DNA from: Candidatus Izemoplasmatales bacterium
GTDB lineage: Bacteria; Bacillota_I; Bacilli_A; Izemoplasmatales; Hujiaoplasmataceae
Assembly: GCA_041649275.1 (NCBI GenBank)
Contig: JBAZNL010000001.1
Coordinates: 522,874 to 586,873 of the forward strand
Direction of reading: 5' to 3'
DNA: 64,000 bases
Every line of letters starts with the position of its first letter. The first letter of the stretch is position 1. The notes beneath the pieces were generated by a model. The model worked only from the letters and a program-made list of their open reading frames with translations, did not search any database and was not told where the DNA came from. Of this stretch, positions 44,468 through 58,478 are shown piece by piece. The position numbers and the translations under genes were made by a program.

Positions 44468-45346
44468 TTACACCTGCTTTCGTCCCCGTTCCCGGCTGAT
44501 GACATCCGCCAATCTGACGAAATCATCGACCTTGAGGGTCTCCGCACGACACATTGGATCAATGCCTGAAAGGTTCAGGATCCGTTCCCAGTAATCGCGG
44601 TTTATTAAGTCACTTTTATCTCTAAGGTTATTTATTATAGTCTTTCTTCTCTGCGAGAAACAGCGGTGCACGATTTCGTAGAATGTTTGATCATCCATGG
44701 CCGGAACACGGGGTTTCGGATCAACTGCGACCATGACGACGGCTGAATCGACGTTCGGTTGCGGGGTAAATACGGTGCGTGGAACCTTGAAAAGGTACGT
44801 GGATGAAGCGCGATATCGGATCGCGACCGTCAATGCGTTGTAATCTTTGGTGGATGGTTCTGAGGTCACGCGTCTGGCGACCTCGTCCTGCATCATCAGA
44901 ACCAGCCTGGTGACCCGTTTCGATGTTTCGAGAAAACGCATCAGGATCGGCGTTGTGATGTAATAGGGCAGATTCGCCACGACCACGACTTCCATACCGT
45001 TTTCGAAATGGTCGGCGATATCCTCGTCGATCTTCGCCTTGAGAATATCCTTATGCAGGACGGTCACATTCGTAAAATCCTTCAAGGTTTCATCCAGGAT
45101 CGGAATCAATTCCGCGTCGATCTCGTAGGCGAGGACCTTTCGGGCTGCGCGCGCAAGACCTGATGTCAGCGATCCGAGACCGGGTCCGACCTCGATCACG
45201 CCGGTATCGGGGCTGATTTGCGCTGCACGCACGATCTTGTCTAGAATGTTGCGATCCGTCAGGAAGTTCTGTCCCAGATGCTTCTTGATGCGGAATCCGC
45301 TTTCCGATAAAATCCGGCCGACAATGCCCTTGGTGGCTTCGTTCAT
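44468..45346 (-). CDS. rsmA: 16S rRNA dimethyladenosine transferase
   Basis: RsmA (KsgA) dimethylates two adenosines in helix 45 of 16S rRNA. The 292 residues contain KKHLGQNFLTD near the start and the SAM motif VIEVGPGLGSLT near residue 50. They also have the catalytic NLPYYITTPILM (near 125) and a C-terminal domain with FSQRRKTIINNL. It starts 1 nt after the rnmV stop, the standard rnmV-rsmA pairing of Bacillota. Confidence 0.97.
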   Translation of the reverse strand: MNEATKGIVGRILSESGFRIKKHLGQNFLTDRNILDKIVRAAQISPDTGVIEVGPGLGSLTSGLARAARKVLAYEIDAELIPILDETLKDFTNVTVLHKDILKAKIDEDIADHFENGMEVVVVANLPYYITTPILMRFLETSKRVTRLVLMMQDEVARRVTSEPSTKDYNALTVAIRYRASSTYLFKVPRTVFTPQPNVDSAVVMVAVDPKPRVPAMDDQTFYEIVHRCFSQRRKTIINNLRDKSDLINRDYWERILNLSGIDPMCRAETLKVDDFVRLADVISRERGRKQV

Positions 45347-45347
45347 A

Positions 45348-45872
45348 TCATCCGTCCAGTCGCTCGGGAGAAATCCCCAGCATGTTGAGCCATTTGAGCA
45401 GCGTTTTCGCGTTCGATGGAGGAAGCGACAATCTTTCCGCGACGGCGGCCCTGCGTGTTGCGGCGTCTTTTGTCCCGACGAGGCCGCGAACGGAGAGGTC
45501 GCCGACCGTAACGAGCGGCTTGCGGTCGCGGTTCACCGTCCGGAAACGATCGATTGCCATCCGGATGGCATCCGCATCCGCGTGTTCGACGCCGACCTTG
45601 CGACCGTTGGCGCTGATCGCCTGACGGCGTGGCAAGAAGGCGACGCCGGCGTCGGGAACGATCTCGAGCAGTCGTCCGGTGATGGATCTTCCAGGATGGT
45701 CGGGGTCGAGCAACAAGATGACTCCGCGGGTCGCGGCGGCTTGTCTGATCAATGTGACCGTCGCTTCGGAGATCTCTGTCCCGTTCGTCACGATGCACTC
45801 CGCCCCGGGTACGACGGATTCTACTTTCTGCTTGTCGTGAAGGCCCTCGACCACAATGATTCTATCGAACAT
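45348..45872 (-). CDS. rnmV: Ribonuclease M5
   Basis: RNase M5 matures 5S rRNA in low-GC Gram-positive bacteria. The 174 residues form a Toprim domain with VVEGLHDKQKVE (catalytic Glu near residue 8), TNGTEISEATV and LLLDPDHPGRSI (DxD). I chose the ATG starting MFDRIIVVEG because GGAG lies 6 nt before it; an ATG six codons upstream has no ribosome site. It precedes rsmA directly. Confidence 0.95.
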   Translation of the reverse strand: MFDRIIVVEGLHDKQKVESVVPGAECIVTNGTEISEATVTLIRQAAATRGVILLLDPDHPGRSITGRLLEIVPDAGVAFLPRRQAISANGRKVGVEHADADAIRMAIDRFRTVNRDRKPLVTVGDLSVRGLVGTKDAATRRAAVAERLSLPPSNAKTLLKWLNMLGISPERLDG

Positions 45873-45923
45873 ATAATGCTCCGTTTTCATTTTAATGTTT
45901 TTAAATGGCCTTTTTAGGCGTTT

Positions 45924-46847
45924 TCAATCTTTTCGGTAATCGCACTGAGAGGGAAAGTGCTTGCGCTTCGCCTTTTCCGGAATGATAATCGAAATCGCTC
46001 TGCGGCAGACCTTGATTTCCTGATTTCCGACCCCTCCCGACTCGCCGTCGACATTCCATTTCGACTTCGTGTCGGTGATGATCTTCATCGAGCTGGTCCG
46101 GAAGCGCTTGACGAGCGGCGTCGACCAGAACGGCAGGATGAAGGAGAAAAAGTAGATGATGTTGTTGAATGGAAAATAGTAACGATAGAGGACGACGTCG
46201 ACGAGTCCGTCATCAAGGGTCGGCTTGTAGACCATGTTGATGCCGGCCACGCGCTTCGAATTGATGATCAGCATCAGCGAGAACCGCCCCCGGAACTCGC
46301 CCTTGTCGTACGCGATGCGCATCCGCATCTTCGGGATCGTGAACAGTTCCTCGATGCCCTTGACGAGATAGGCGAGATAGCCGATCTTCTTCTTGAGACG
46401 CGAGTCGGTGACGTAGCTGATGTCGATGTAGGCGCCGTTGCCCGATACATAGCAGAAATAGCGGTCGTTCGCCTTGACCACATCCATCTGCACGGAGGTG
46501 CTCGTCAGGATGTTGTCGATGGCCTTGGGCACGTTCTTGGAAAGCCCCAGGGTATGGCCGATGTCGCAGGCGGTCCCGGCGGGGATATATCCGATCACCG
46601 GGCGCTCTTCGAAGTCCATCATCCCGTTCACGCATTCGTTGAAGGTACCGTCGCCGCCGACGATGATGATCCTGTCGTATTTCTCTTCGCAGGCTTTCCG
46701 GGCGAGTTCGGTCGCCTGCCCGGGATAGGCCGTCTCGTAGGTTGCGACGTCGTGACCGCATGCCGAAAGGCGCCGCTGGACGTAATCCACCTGTCCGGCG
46801 AAGGTCTGTCTGCCGCTTTTCGGATTGTAGATGATCATCGTCTGCAT
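45924..46847 (-). CDS. dgkB: Diacylglycerol kinase, DgkB type
   Basis: DgkB recycles diacylglycerol to phosphatidic acid, for example after lipoteichoic acid synthesis. The 307 residues start MQTMIIYNPKSGRQTF and carry the nucleotide loop IIVGGDGTFNECVNG near residue 63, IPAGTACDIGHTLGL near 92, and the C-terminal WNVDGESGG motif. Length and motifs fit DgkB better than the paralogue at 14893-15771. It has its own promoter; rnmV follows 51 nt downstream with only a weak GCCT-AAAA-AGGC hairpin between. Confidence 0.88.
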   Translation of the reverse strand: MQTMIIYNPKSGRQTFAGQVDYVQRRLSACGHDVATYETAYPGQATELARKACEEKYDRIIIVGGDGTFNECVNGMMDFEERPVIGYIPAGTACDIGHTLGLSKNVPKAIDNILTSTSVQMDVVKANDRYFCYVSGNGAYIDISYVTDSRLKKKIGYLAYLVKGIEELFTIPKMRMRIAYDKGEFRGRFSLMLIINSKRVAGINMVYKPTLDDGLVDVVLYRYYFPFNNIIYFFSFILPFWSTPLVKRFRTSSMKIITDTKSKWNVDGESGGVGNQEIKVCRRAISIIIPEKAKRKHFPSQCDYRKD

Positions 46848-46865
46848 CGTCTCGTCACCCGTTCC

Positions 46866-46874
46866 ATTATATCA
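46866..46874 (-). promoter_or_regulatory. Extended -10 promoter of dgkB
   Basis: TGATATAAT on the minus strand, 19 nt before the dgkB start. Confidence 0.6.
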
Positions 46875-46924
46875 TGGAATCATCATCCGCCGATCGGAAA
46901 TATTGCGGCGTTCAGGGATGCGGA

Positions 46925-46933
46925 TGGTATAAT
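46925..46933 (+). promoter_or_regulatory. Extended -10 promoter of the HAD-HIT pair
   Basis: TGGTATAAT only 12 nt upstream of the chosen ATG, so the transcript would have almost no leader. Confidence 0.6.
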
Positions 46934-46944
46934 GGATGAGGGTG

Positions 46945-47613
46945 ATGACCGTGCCTCGCATCGATACCGTACTGTTCGATCTCGACGGAACCCTCGTCGA
47001 TTCGATTCCGCTGATCGCGGGTACGCTCAGGAAGACGCTTCATGAATTCCATCCCGAAATCACGGTCTCGCAAAGCGATGTCGACGCCATGATCGGCCCG
47101 CCGCTGTCGGCGACGTTCGCGCGTTATACCGCGGACGAGGCGACCGTCGCCGCGATGATCGGGCGTTACCGCCGGATCTACAAGGAGACCGAACTCGATT
47201 CGATCCGCATCTACCCCGGGGTCAAGGATGCGCTGGTTACGTTGAAGGCGCAGGGACGCCGTCTCGGCATCGTGACCACCAAGTTCACCGAATCGGCGAT
47301 GCCGTCGCTCGTCCACTTCGGCATCGTCGACCTGTTCGACGTCATCGTCGGCCTCGAACACGTCAAGAACCACAAACCCCATCCCGAACCCGTGGAGAAG
47401 GCGCTATGCGCCCTGTCGAGCGGCCATGCGGTGATGATCGGGGACACCGAGGGCGACCTGCTCGCCGGCAAGGCGGCCGGCACGCTCACATGCGCCGTCG
47501 GCTGGTCGCACCGTCGCGACGCGCTCGCGGCGTTGTCGCCCGATTTCTGGATCGACGATTACGCGGACCTCGTGTCCGCGATCGAACGTTACGAGTCGAA
47601 GGAGGAACATTGA
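46945..47613 (+). CDS. HAD hydrolase, PpaX / phosphoglycolate phosphatase-like
   Basis: The protein (about 222 residues) has all HAD motifs: VLFDLDGTLVDS (nucleophile Asp), IVTTKF, KNHKPHPEPV (motif III Lys) and MIGDTEGDLLAGKAAG (motif IV). The closest known relatives are PpaX, which clears pyrophosphate formed by HprK phosphorylase, and Gph; hprK is elsewhere in this window. The start is uncertain. The -10 box ends at 46933, so the ATG at 46936 would be outside the transcript, leaving the ATG at 46945 or the GTG at 46951 (GAGG 9 nt before). The next gene begins 1 nt after its stop. Confidence 0.85.
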   Translation: MTVPRIDTVLFDLDGTLVDSIPLIAGTLRKTLHEFHPEITVSQSDVDAMIGPPLSATFARYTADEATVAAMIGRYRRIYKETELDSIRIYPGVKDALVTLKAQGRRLGIVTTKFTESAMPSLVHFGIVDLFDVIVGLEHVKNHKPHPEPVEKALCALSSGHAVMIGDTEGDLLAGKAAGTLTCAVGWSHRRDALAALSPDFWIDDYADLVSAIERYESKEEH

Positions 47614-47614
47614 C

Positions 47615-48025
47615 ATGGATTGCGTATTCTGCAGGATTCTGAATGGAGAGATTCCCTCTTACAAAGTGTTCGAGAACGACGACGTGCTCGCCATACTCGA
47701 CATCTCCCAGGCGACCAAGGGCCATACCCTCATCATCGCCAAAAAACACTACAAGAATCTTTACGACATCGACGCCGCGCTCGCCGGAAATGTCTTCTCG
47801 GTCGTGCCGAGAGTCGCCAACGCCATCAAGAAGGCCTTCAACCCGATCGGCATGAACGTCGTCGTCAACACCGAGAAGCCGCTTCAGACGGTCTTCCACT
47901 TCCACATCCATCTGATTCCGCGCTACCCGAACGACGGCGTCGACATCGACTTCATCAACAACGCCGGAAACACCACGCGCGAAACCTACGCCGATACCGC
48001 CGCCCGCATCCGCGACAACTTCTAG
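47615..48025 (+). CDS. HIT family nucleotide-binding protein
   Basis: A 136-residue histidine triad protein with a zinc-type CVFC near the N terminus, SYKVFENDDVLAILDI, GHTLIIAKKHY and the triad HFHIHLIP (His 95, 97, 99). Relatives (Hit, HinT) hydrolyse AMP-lysine or adenosine phosphoramidates; the natural substrate is often unknown. It shares an operon with the HAD phosphatase and ends at a bidirectional terminator. Confidence 0.93.
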   Translation: MDCVFCRILNGEIPSYKVFENDDVLAILDISQATKGHTLIIAKKHYKNLYDIDAALAGNVFSVVPRVANAIKKAFNPIGMNVVVNTEKPLQTVFHFHIHLIPRYPNDGVDIDFINNAGNTTRETYADTAARIRDNF

Positions 48026-48035
48026 AGTCCCATCG

Positions 48036-48077
48036 AAAAAGGCACGCCGTCCGAGATCCGGATGGCGTGCCTTTTTC
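48036..48077. terminator. Bidirectional terminator between HIT gene and gyrA
   Basis: AAAAAGGCACGCC ... GGCGTGCCTTTTT with an inner TCCG/CGGA stem; strong in both directions. Confidence 0.9.
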
Positions 48078-48081
48078 ATCT

Positions 48082-50751
<2,670 letters not shown>

Positions 50752-50761
50752 GATGGTCTCC

Positions 50762-52676
<1,915 letters not shown>

Positions 52677-52705
<29 letters not shown>

Positions 52706-53789
52706 GGTGTTCCTCCTTGATGGTGCCGTTCGTGACTCTGAAGATGCGCGATGGGCGGACGATGTCTTCCGCGATGTCGGTAAGGTCGGTGGCCGTCACG
52801 ACGGCCTGGATGCCGCTTTCCGCGAGACGGCGGAGAAGCCGGTTCTGCTTCTCGCGGTCGAGTTCGCTCAGCACGTCGTCGAGCAGGAACAGGGGGCGGT
52901 CCCGTTTCGTCTCCTCGATGTATTCCAGGAGCGCGAGGTCGATCGCGAGCACGATCATGCGCTGCTCGCCTTGCGAGGCGAACGAAGCCGCCGACATGCC
53001 GTTCAGGGTGAAGCCGAGGTCGTCGCGATGCGGTCCGTGATTGGTGGTACCCGCAAAAAGATCGGTGCGAATCCGCGTTTTGAGCGTTCCCAGCAGGTTT
53101 TCCGGGACGGACGGCTGATAGGTGACCCCCAGGTCCTCGCGCTTGACGGCGAGGAAACGATACGCTTCCGCGGCCTTGCGGTCGATCGCCTTGACGAAGG
53201 CGCCGCGTTTCGCGACCACCTCTTCGCCGGCGACGGCGAGCTGTTCGGTCAATACGTCGAGCAGGTCCCGGTCGACGTTCGCCCCGGTCTGGGCCCGCTT
53301 CAGGAGTTCGTTGCGCTGCTTGAGTGCATGGCGATACTCGTTCAGGTCGTCGAGGTAGCGGCGGTCGATTTGCCCGAGGATGACGTCGAGGAAGCGGCGG
53401 CGGTCGACGGGCGAGCCCTTCACCAGATTCATGTCCTCGGGAGCGAACAGGACCACGTTGAGCTGACCGACGTAATCGGACAGTCGACGGATCTCCTGAC
53501 CGTTGCGAAGCGCCTTCTTGCCGTCCTCGGCGAGGATCAGCTGAAGGTCGGTGCGGCCCGAAGGTCCGACGATCGACGCGCGGGCACGCGCGAAAGGAGA
53601 TTCGAATCGGATCATTTCGCGGTCCTCGGCCTTGTACGAGCGCGAGAGCGCAAGCGCATAGATCGATTCGAGGAAATTGGTCTTGCCTTCGCCGTTCGCG
53701 CCGACGAGGAAATTCAACCCGGGCGCGAGTTCGACGACCTGCTTCCGATAGTTCCGGAAGTCGGCGAGCGTGACGGATTCGATGATCAT
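52677..53789 (-). CDS. recF: DNA replication and repair protein RecF
   Basis: RecF loads RecA at gaps together with RecO and RecR. The 370-residue SMC-like ATPase starts MIIESVTLADFRNYRKQ and has Walker A VGANGEGKTNFLE near residue 31, signature SQGEQRMIVLAI, and Walker B LFLLDDVLSELD. Its start overlaps yaaA by 4 nt (ATGA), and its 3' end overlaps gyrB by 29 nt, so yaaA-recF-gyrB are tightly coupled. Confidence 0.96.
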
Positions 53790-54004
53790 CGGGAGATCTG
53801 AAGGTCGACGCGCGGCTTGACGGCCACGGAGATGCGGTCGCCGGGATAGAGCTTGCGTCCGCGACGCTCTTCCGGGAGGTCGTTCACGGTCACCTTCACG
53901 GTGGCGAGGAAATCCTTGACTTCGCCGCCGCTCTGCAGGATTCCGGCGAATTTCAGGAGCTGTCCGAGCGTGATGTATTCGGTTTTGATGATGATCGGCT
54001 TCAT
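53786..54004 (-). CDS. yaaA: S4-domain RNA-binding protein YaaA
   Basis: A 72-residue S4-domain protein (TEYITLGQLLKFAGILQSGG, then VKVTVNDLPEERRGRKLYPGD) of the YaaA/RlbA family found between dnaN and recF in Bacillota. It probably binds ribosomal RNA; the exact role is unclear. I chose the ATG at 54004 with GGAGG 7 nt upstream. Here it is the first gene after a 38-bp pure A/T promoter tract; dnaA and dnaN are not beside it. Confidence 0.93.
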   Translation of the reverse strand: MKPIIIKTEYITLGQLLKFAGILQSGGEVKDFLATVKVTVNDLPEERRGRKLYPGDRISVAVKPRVDLQISR

Positions 54005-54029
54005 GGAACCGCCTCCGCAAACACTATCC

Positions 54030-54070
54030 ATTATATATAATATTATATAATATTATATTATAAATATCAA
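54030..54070 (-). promoter_or_regulatory. A/T-only tract with promoter of yaaA-recF-gyrB-gyrA
   Basis: 54030-54067 contains only A and T, made of repeated TATAAT-like units. Within it the minus strand reads TTGATA (54065-54070), 17 bp, TATAAT (54042-54047), a near-consensus promoter. A second TATAAT nearer the gene is also possible. The unwinding potential resembles a DUE, but I find no DnaA boxes beside it. Confidence 0.65.
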
Positions 54071-54112
54071 ACTATTTCCGCGTCCGACGGACGATCGAAG
54101 ATCCTGAAACGC

Positions 54113-54141
54113 GAAAAAAAGACGCGTCGGCGGACGCGTCT
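54113..54141 (-). terminator. Terminator of mfd
   Basis: AGACGCGTC-CGCC-GACGCGTCT followed by TTTTTTT on the minus strand, just beyond the mfd stop. Confidence 0.9.
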
Positions 54142-54159
54142 ATGGTTTTCTCGGACCCG

Positions 54160-57100
54160 TCAGGCGGTCACGAGCTCGAGGAAGCGGCACATCGTGAAGA
54201 GCCAGTGCCGTTCGAGCCGGATCGTATCCAGGACAACATGGATGCGGTTGTTCTTGAAGGCAAAACGGAAGTAGGTCGAGACTTCGTTGCCGGTCTCGAA
54301 GACCTTGACGCCGGACATCTTCGCGGAACCTTCCTCGGAGATCACGAGCGTGACGTTGGTCTTCGTCTCGAGCACCTTCTCGACGCCCGCGCGTTCCGAG
54401 AGATGCTCGAACAGTTTTTCGTACATGTAGATCTCGAGGTCGGGTTCAAAACTGCCGAAGCGGTCGGTGAATTCGTCGAGAAGTTCCTCGATGTCGGCAC
54501 GGGTCTTGACGGCGCCGATCTTCCCGTGCATCTCCATCTTGACGAAGTCGTCGTCGACGTAGGCGCCGTCGATGTACTTCGAGACGGTCGCCTTGACCTT
54601 CGCGGGACGTTCCGGTTCGGGAGCACCCTGCTGGTGTCGGATCTCCTCCTGGAGAATGCGCATGTACAGGTCGACGCCGACGGAGTCGATGAATCCGGAC
54701 TGTTCGCTGCCGAGCACGTCGCCGGCACCGCGGATCGAAAGGTCGCGCACCGCGATCTTGAAGCCGGATCCGAGTTCGGTGAACTCCTTGATCACCTTGA
54801 GGCGCTTCTCCGCGTCCTCGGTGAGGACCTTGTCCTTCTTGTACATGAGGTACGCGTAGGCGATCCGGTTCGAACGGCCGACGCGGCCGCGGATCTGATA
54901 GAGCTGGGCGAGTCCGAGGCGGTCGGCGTCGTGGATGATCAGCGTATTCGCGTTCGGGATGTCGATGCCGGTCTCGATGATCGTCGTCGAGATGAGCACG
55001 TCGGTCTCGCGCTCGATGAACGCCTCGACGACGTTCTCGAGCTGGATCTTGTTCATCTGCCCGTGGGCGACGGCGATCCGCGCTTCGGGAACCATCCGCT
55101 TGACGATCGCCTCGATGCGGTCGATGTCGTCGATGCGGTTGTAGATGTAGAACACCTGCCCGTGGCGCGAGAGTTCGCGTTCGATCGCGTCCTTGATGAC
55201 GGTCTCGTTCCGTTCCAGCACGTAGGTCTGGATCGGGTAGCGGTTCTCTGGCGCGGTTTCGAGGAGCGACATGTTCTTGACGCCCATGATCGCCATCTGG
55301 AGGGTGCGTGGGATCGGCGTCGCGGACAGGGACAGGACGTCGACGTTGACCTTCATCTCCTTGATGCGTTCCTTGTGCTCGACGCCGAATCGCTGTTCCT
55401 CGTCGATTACGAGCAGGCCGAGGTCCTTGAAGACGACGTCCTGCGAGAGGATGCGGTGGGTGCCGATGAGGACGTCGACGGTTCCGCTCTTCAGGCCTTC
55501 GATCACTTCCGTCTGTTCCTTGCGGGAGACGAAGCGGTTCATCAGCCTGACGTTGATGCCGAACTTCTCCATGCGGTTCGTGAAGGTGTGGAAATGCTGC
55601 CGCGACAGGACCGTCGTCGGCGCGAGGTAGGCGACCTGCTTGTTCGACAGGACCGCCTTGAAGGCCGCGCGGAGCGCGACCTCGGTCTTCCCGAAGCCGA
55701 CGTCGCCGCAGAGCAGGCGGTCCATCGGCCGTCCGTCCTCCATGTCCTTCTTCACGTCCAGGATCGCGCGCAGCTGGTCGGGCGTCTCCTCGTATTCGAA
55801 GTCGGATTCGAATTCGGACTGCATGGGATCGTCGGGGGCGAACGCGAACCCTTCGCTATGTTCGCGCAATGCGTAGAGGTTGATGAGCTTCTCGGCGATG
55901 TCCTTCGTCTTCTCGCGGACGCGCTGCTTGGTCTTCGCCCAATCGCTTCCGCCGAGCTTGTTGAGGCGCGGCTCGAAGCCCTCGCTGCCGGCGTACTTCT
56001 GGATCTGGCCGATCGCGTCGACGGGGATGTAGAGCTTGTCACCGTCGCGGTATTCGATGTGGATGTAGTCGTTCTTGGTCGCGCCGAGCTCCATCGTCTT
56101 GATCTCGAGGAACCGGCCGATGCCGTAGTCGTAATGGACCACGTAGTCGCCCGGCTTGAGATCGTTCACGGAGTAGAGACGACGGCTGTTCTGATACACA
56201 GAGACGTAGCGTCCGCGCTTGGGGACGGGCTGTTTGCGCGAGAGCGCGCTCTCGGTCACGACGACCAGTCCGGCGGTCGCGATCGACAGGTCGAAATACC
56301 GTTCCGAGACAACCAGGTTGGCTTTTCCCGGAACGAGCGCGTCGTGTTCGCCGACGACGGCGAACGGGACGTCGCGGTCCTCGAACATGGCGACCAGGTT
56401 GTCGCGCGTCTTCACCGTCCTGAGGACGACGATCACGGCGTTGTTCCTCGTCTTGATCGCGATGTCGCGGAAGAAGGCGTCGAAGTTCCCCTCGTAACGC
56501 TCCGGGCTGCGACCGACGATCTTCACGATGACGTCGAAGGGATCGTCGTAGCCGTGTTCCAGTTGGTCCATCGCGATCACGGACGGCATGCGGATGGAAT
56601 GCAGGTCGAACAGCATCTCGAACCCCATCTTCGCATAGTCTCCGGTGGACAGGTACCAGTCGGCCGTCTCCGCCGTCATCGCCGCGAACTGCTCGCGGAC
56701 GCGATGGTGGTCGAAGAAGAACACCAGCGGGTCGTCGAGCAGGTCGACGAGGGTCGTGCGGACGCCGGTAAGGACCGGGATGTAGCGCGAGAGGCGGTCG
56801 AGTTCGCGATGCTCCGCGATGGCTTCGCGATCGCGCCCGATGCGGTCGAGGGCGTCCTTCGAGAAGAAGGCGCCCGCCGTCCTGGCGTCGATGAAGTCGA
56901 GCAGTTTCCGCCGTCCCTCGTCGTCGTAGAAGAATTCGTACATCGGCATCACCGCGAAGCGCTCGACGGTTCCCGTGGAGCGCTGCGATTCGATGTCGAA
57001 GATCTTGATCTTCTCGATCGTGTCGCCGAAGAAGTCGAGGCGGAAGGGCCGCGGCTGGTTCAGGGGGAAGATGTCGAAGATGCCGCCGCGAAGCGAGAAG

Positions 57101-57618
57101 TCGCCCGGCTTCTCGACGGTGTACTCGCGGCGGTAGCCGTATTCGACGAGGCGTTTCGCAAGCCCCTCGACATCGTGCTCGGCGCCCGTCTCGAACTTCA
57201 GTTCGGAACGACGCCAATCTTCCCTGGGCATCATCGGCCGGACGATGCCGGCGGTGTGCGTGACGACGATCTTGCGCGTCCCCTCGAGGATGTCCCGGAT
57301 CGTGTTGATCCGCTCCATCTTGAACTCGTTGGACGCGACCAGCATCTCGCTCGTGATGAATTCGTCCTGCGGAAAGAAGCCGAGGGATTCCTCGCCCACG
57401 GCGACGCTGAGGCGGTCATAGAGCAGCTGGGCCTTGTACAGGTTGGGTGCGCAGACGACGATCGGACGGTCGGTATCCTCGAATGCCGAAAGGACGAGCG
57501 CGGCCATCGCCTCTTCGCTCAGTTCGTTGATCAGCACCCGTCCCTCGGGGCGGGAGAAAAAGGGACGGACGCGACGGTATTCGGACGTCTTCTTCAGGAT
57601 CGACAGGGCCAGTCTCAT
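54160..57618 (-). CDS. mfd: Transcription-repair coupling factor
   Basis: Mfd removes RNA polymerase stalled at lesions and recruits UvrA. The 1152 residues have the UvrB-like N terminus and the RNA-polymerase interaction domain (LKPGDYVVHYDYGIGRFLEI near residue 495). The RecG-like motor domains follow: GDVGFGKTEVALRAAF, DEEQRFGVEHKE, SATPIPRTLQMA and QIRGRVGRSNRIAYAY. A TRCF C-terminal domain ends it. GAGG precedes the ATG. It follows the SDR gene by 83 nt with a GC-rich hairpin in the gap. uvrA is elsewhere in the window. Confidence 0.97.
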   Translation of the reverse strand: MRLALSILKKTSEYRRVRPFFSRPEGRVLINELSEEAMAALVLSAFEDTDRPIVVCAPNLYKAQLLYDRLSVAVGEESLGFFPQDEFITSEMLVASNEFKMERINTIRDILEGTRKIVVTHTAGIVRPMMPREDWRRSELKFETGAEHDVEGLAKRLVEYGYRREYTVEKPGDFSLRGGIFDIFPLNQPRPFRLDFFGDTIEKIKIFDIESQRSTGTVERFAVMPMYEFFYDDEGRRKLLDFIDARTAGAFFSKDALDRIGRDREAIAEHRELDRLSRYIPVLTGVRTTLVDLLDDPLVFFFDHHRVREQFAAMTAETADWYLSTGDYAKMGFEMLFDLHSIRMPSVIAMDQLEHGYDDPFDVIVKIVGRSPERYEGNFDAFFRDIAIKTRNNAVIVVLRTVKTRDNLVAMFEDRDVPFAVVGEHDALVPGKANLVVSERYFDLSIATAGLVVVTESALSRKQPVPKRGRYVSVYQNSRRLYSVNDLKPGDYVVHYDYGIGRFLEIKTMELGATKNDYIHIEYRDGDKLYIPVDAIGQIQKYAGSEGFEPRLNKLGGSDWAKTKQRVREKTKDIAEKLINLYALREHSEGFAFAPDDPMQSEFESDFEYEETPDQLRAILDVKKDMEDGRPMDRLLCGDVGFGKTEVALRAAFKAVLSNKQVAYLAPTTVLSRQHFHTFTNRMEKFGINVRLMNRFVSRKEQTEVIEGLKSGTVDVLIGTHRILSQDVVFKDLGLLVIDEEQRFGVEHKERIKEMKVNVDVLSLSATPIPRTLQMAIMGVKNMSLLETAPENRYPIQTYVLERNETVIKDAIERELSRHGQVFYIYNRIDDIDRIEAIVKRMVPEARIAVAHGQMNKIQLENVVEAFIERETDVLISTTIIETGIDIPNANTLIIHDADRLGLAQLYQIRGRVGRSNRIAYAYLMYKKDKVLTEDAEKRLKVIKEFTELGSGFKIAVRDLSIRGAGDVLGSEQSGFIDSVGVDLYMRILQEEIRHQQGAPEPERPAKVKATVSKYIDGAYVDDDFVKMEMHGKIGAVKTRADIEELLDEFTDRFGSFEPDLEIYMYEKLFEHLSERAGVEKVLETKTNVTLVISEEGSAKMSGVKVFETGNEVSTYFRFAFKNNRIHVVLDTIRLERHWLFTMCRFLELVTA

Positions 57619-57639
57619 CGTTTCACCTCATGCGGACAC

Positions 57640-57660
57640 GGCGAGTCTCGGAAACTCGCC
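57640..57660. other. Hairpin in the gap before mfd
   Basis: GGCGAGT/ACTCGCC, 7-bp stem and 7-base loop, 22 nt before the mfd ATG. It has no T run, so it is not a standard terminator; it may affect mfd translation or mRNA stability. Confidence 0.45.
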
Positions 57661-57701
57661 GGGGTCTATTCGTTTCCATGCGCCGGCGTCGCCGGCGTCT
57701 T

Positions 57702-58454
57702 TCACTTCTTCTTCCGCTGCAGCGCGTAGGAAGCGGGCAGGATCGCGGACAGGGGTGCGAACCGGAGGAAGAACCGCGTCAGCTTCATCGTGAAGCCCGG
57801 GATGATCATGCGCCGTCCTTTGAAAAGACCGCGAACGGCGATCTGCGCGCAGCGCTCCGCCGTCATGCCCCTGAGCGCCTGATCGGCGCCCGCCGCGGCA
57901 CCGAAGCCGGTGTCGACCGGACCGGGGCACAGCGTCAGGACGCGGATCGGCCTCTTCATCCTCCGAAGTTCGTAGTCGACGGCGGCCCCGAGGGAACAGA
58001 CATAGGCTTTCGTCGCCGCGTAGGACGCGAGCAGCGGCGTCGGCAGGAAGCCGGCCATGCTGGCGACGTTGAGAATGCGTCCGTCGGTCATGGACTGCGC
58101 GAACAGCTTCGTCAGGACGTGCAGACCCACGACGTTGGTGTCGATCATCGAAAGATCGCCGGCGAGGTCGTGGTCGATGAACGGGCCGACGCGACCGAAG
58201 CCGGCGTCGTTGACGACGATCTTCGGGTCGTAGGCGAGACATTCGCCGTGCAGTTTCACGCAGTTGTCGCGGCTCGACAGGTCGATCGCCTTGACGACGA
58301 CGCGGACGCCGTAAGCGTGCTCGAGTTCGACTTTCAGTTCGTTCAGCGCCTCGATGCGGCGCGCGACGATCACGAGATCGTACTTCCGGGCCGCGAGCAG
58401 GCGCGCGATTTCGCGGCCGATGCCGCTGGATGCGCCGGTAACGAGAGCGTACAC
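57702..58454 (-). CDS. Short-chain dehydrogenase/reductase
   Basis: The 250-residue SDR has the cofactor turn TGASSGIGREIA (residues 7-18), NDAGFG, the conserved Ser in NVASMAG, and the catalytic YAATK near residue 156. ARR after the second strand suggests preference for NADP(H). A basic C-terminal tail with a hydrophobic segment (KLTRFFLRFAPLSAIL) may touch the membrane. It starts at a GTG with AGGAGG 7 nt upstream. It lies between the GH13 enzyme and mfd in one operon; the substrate is unknown. Confidence 0.92.
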   Translation of the reverse strand: MYALVTGASSGIGREIARLLAARKYDLVIVARRIEALNELKVELEHAYGVRVVVKAIDLSSRDNCVKLHGECLAYDPKIVVNDAGFGRVGPFIDHDLAGDLSMIDTNVVGLHVLTKLFAQSMTDGRILNVASMAGFLPTPLLASYAATKAYVCSLGAAVDYELRRMKRPIRVLTLCPGPVDTGFGAAAGADQALRGMTAERCAQIAVRGLFKGRRMIIPGFTMKLTRFFLRFAPLSAILPASYALQRKKK

Positions 58455-58478
58455 GTGTCTTCCTCCTGAACCCGTCCG

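Noticed and set aside
54142..57729. Long open frame antisense to mfd
   Set aside because: Mfd is fully recognisable on the minus strand; the plus-strand translation is low-complexity with no motifs.
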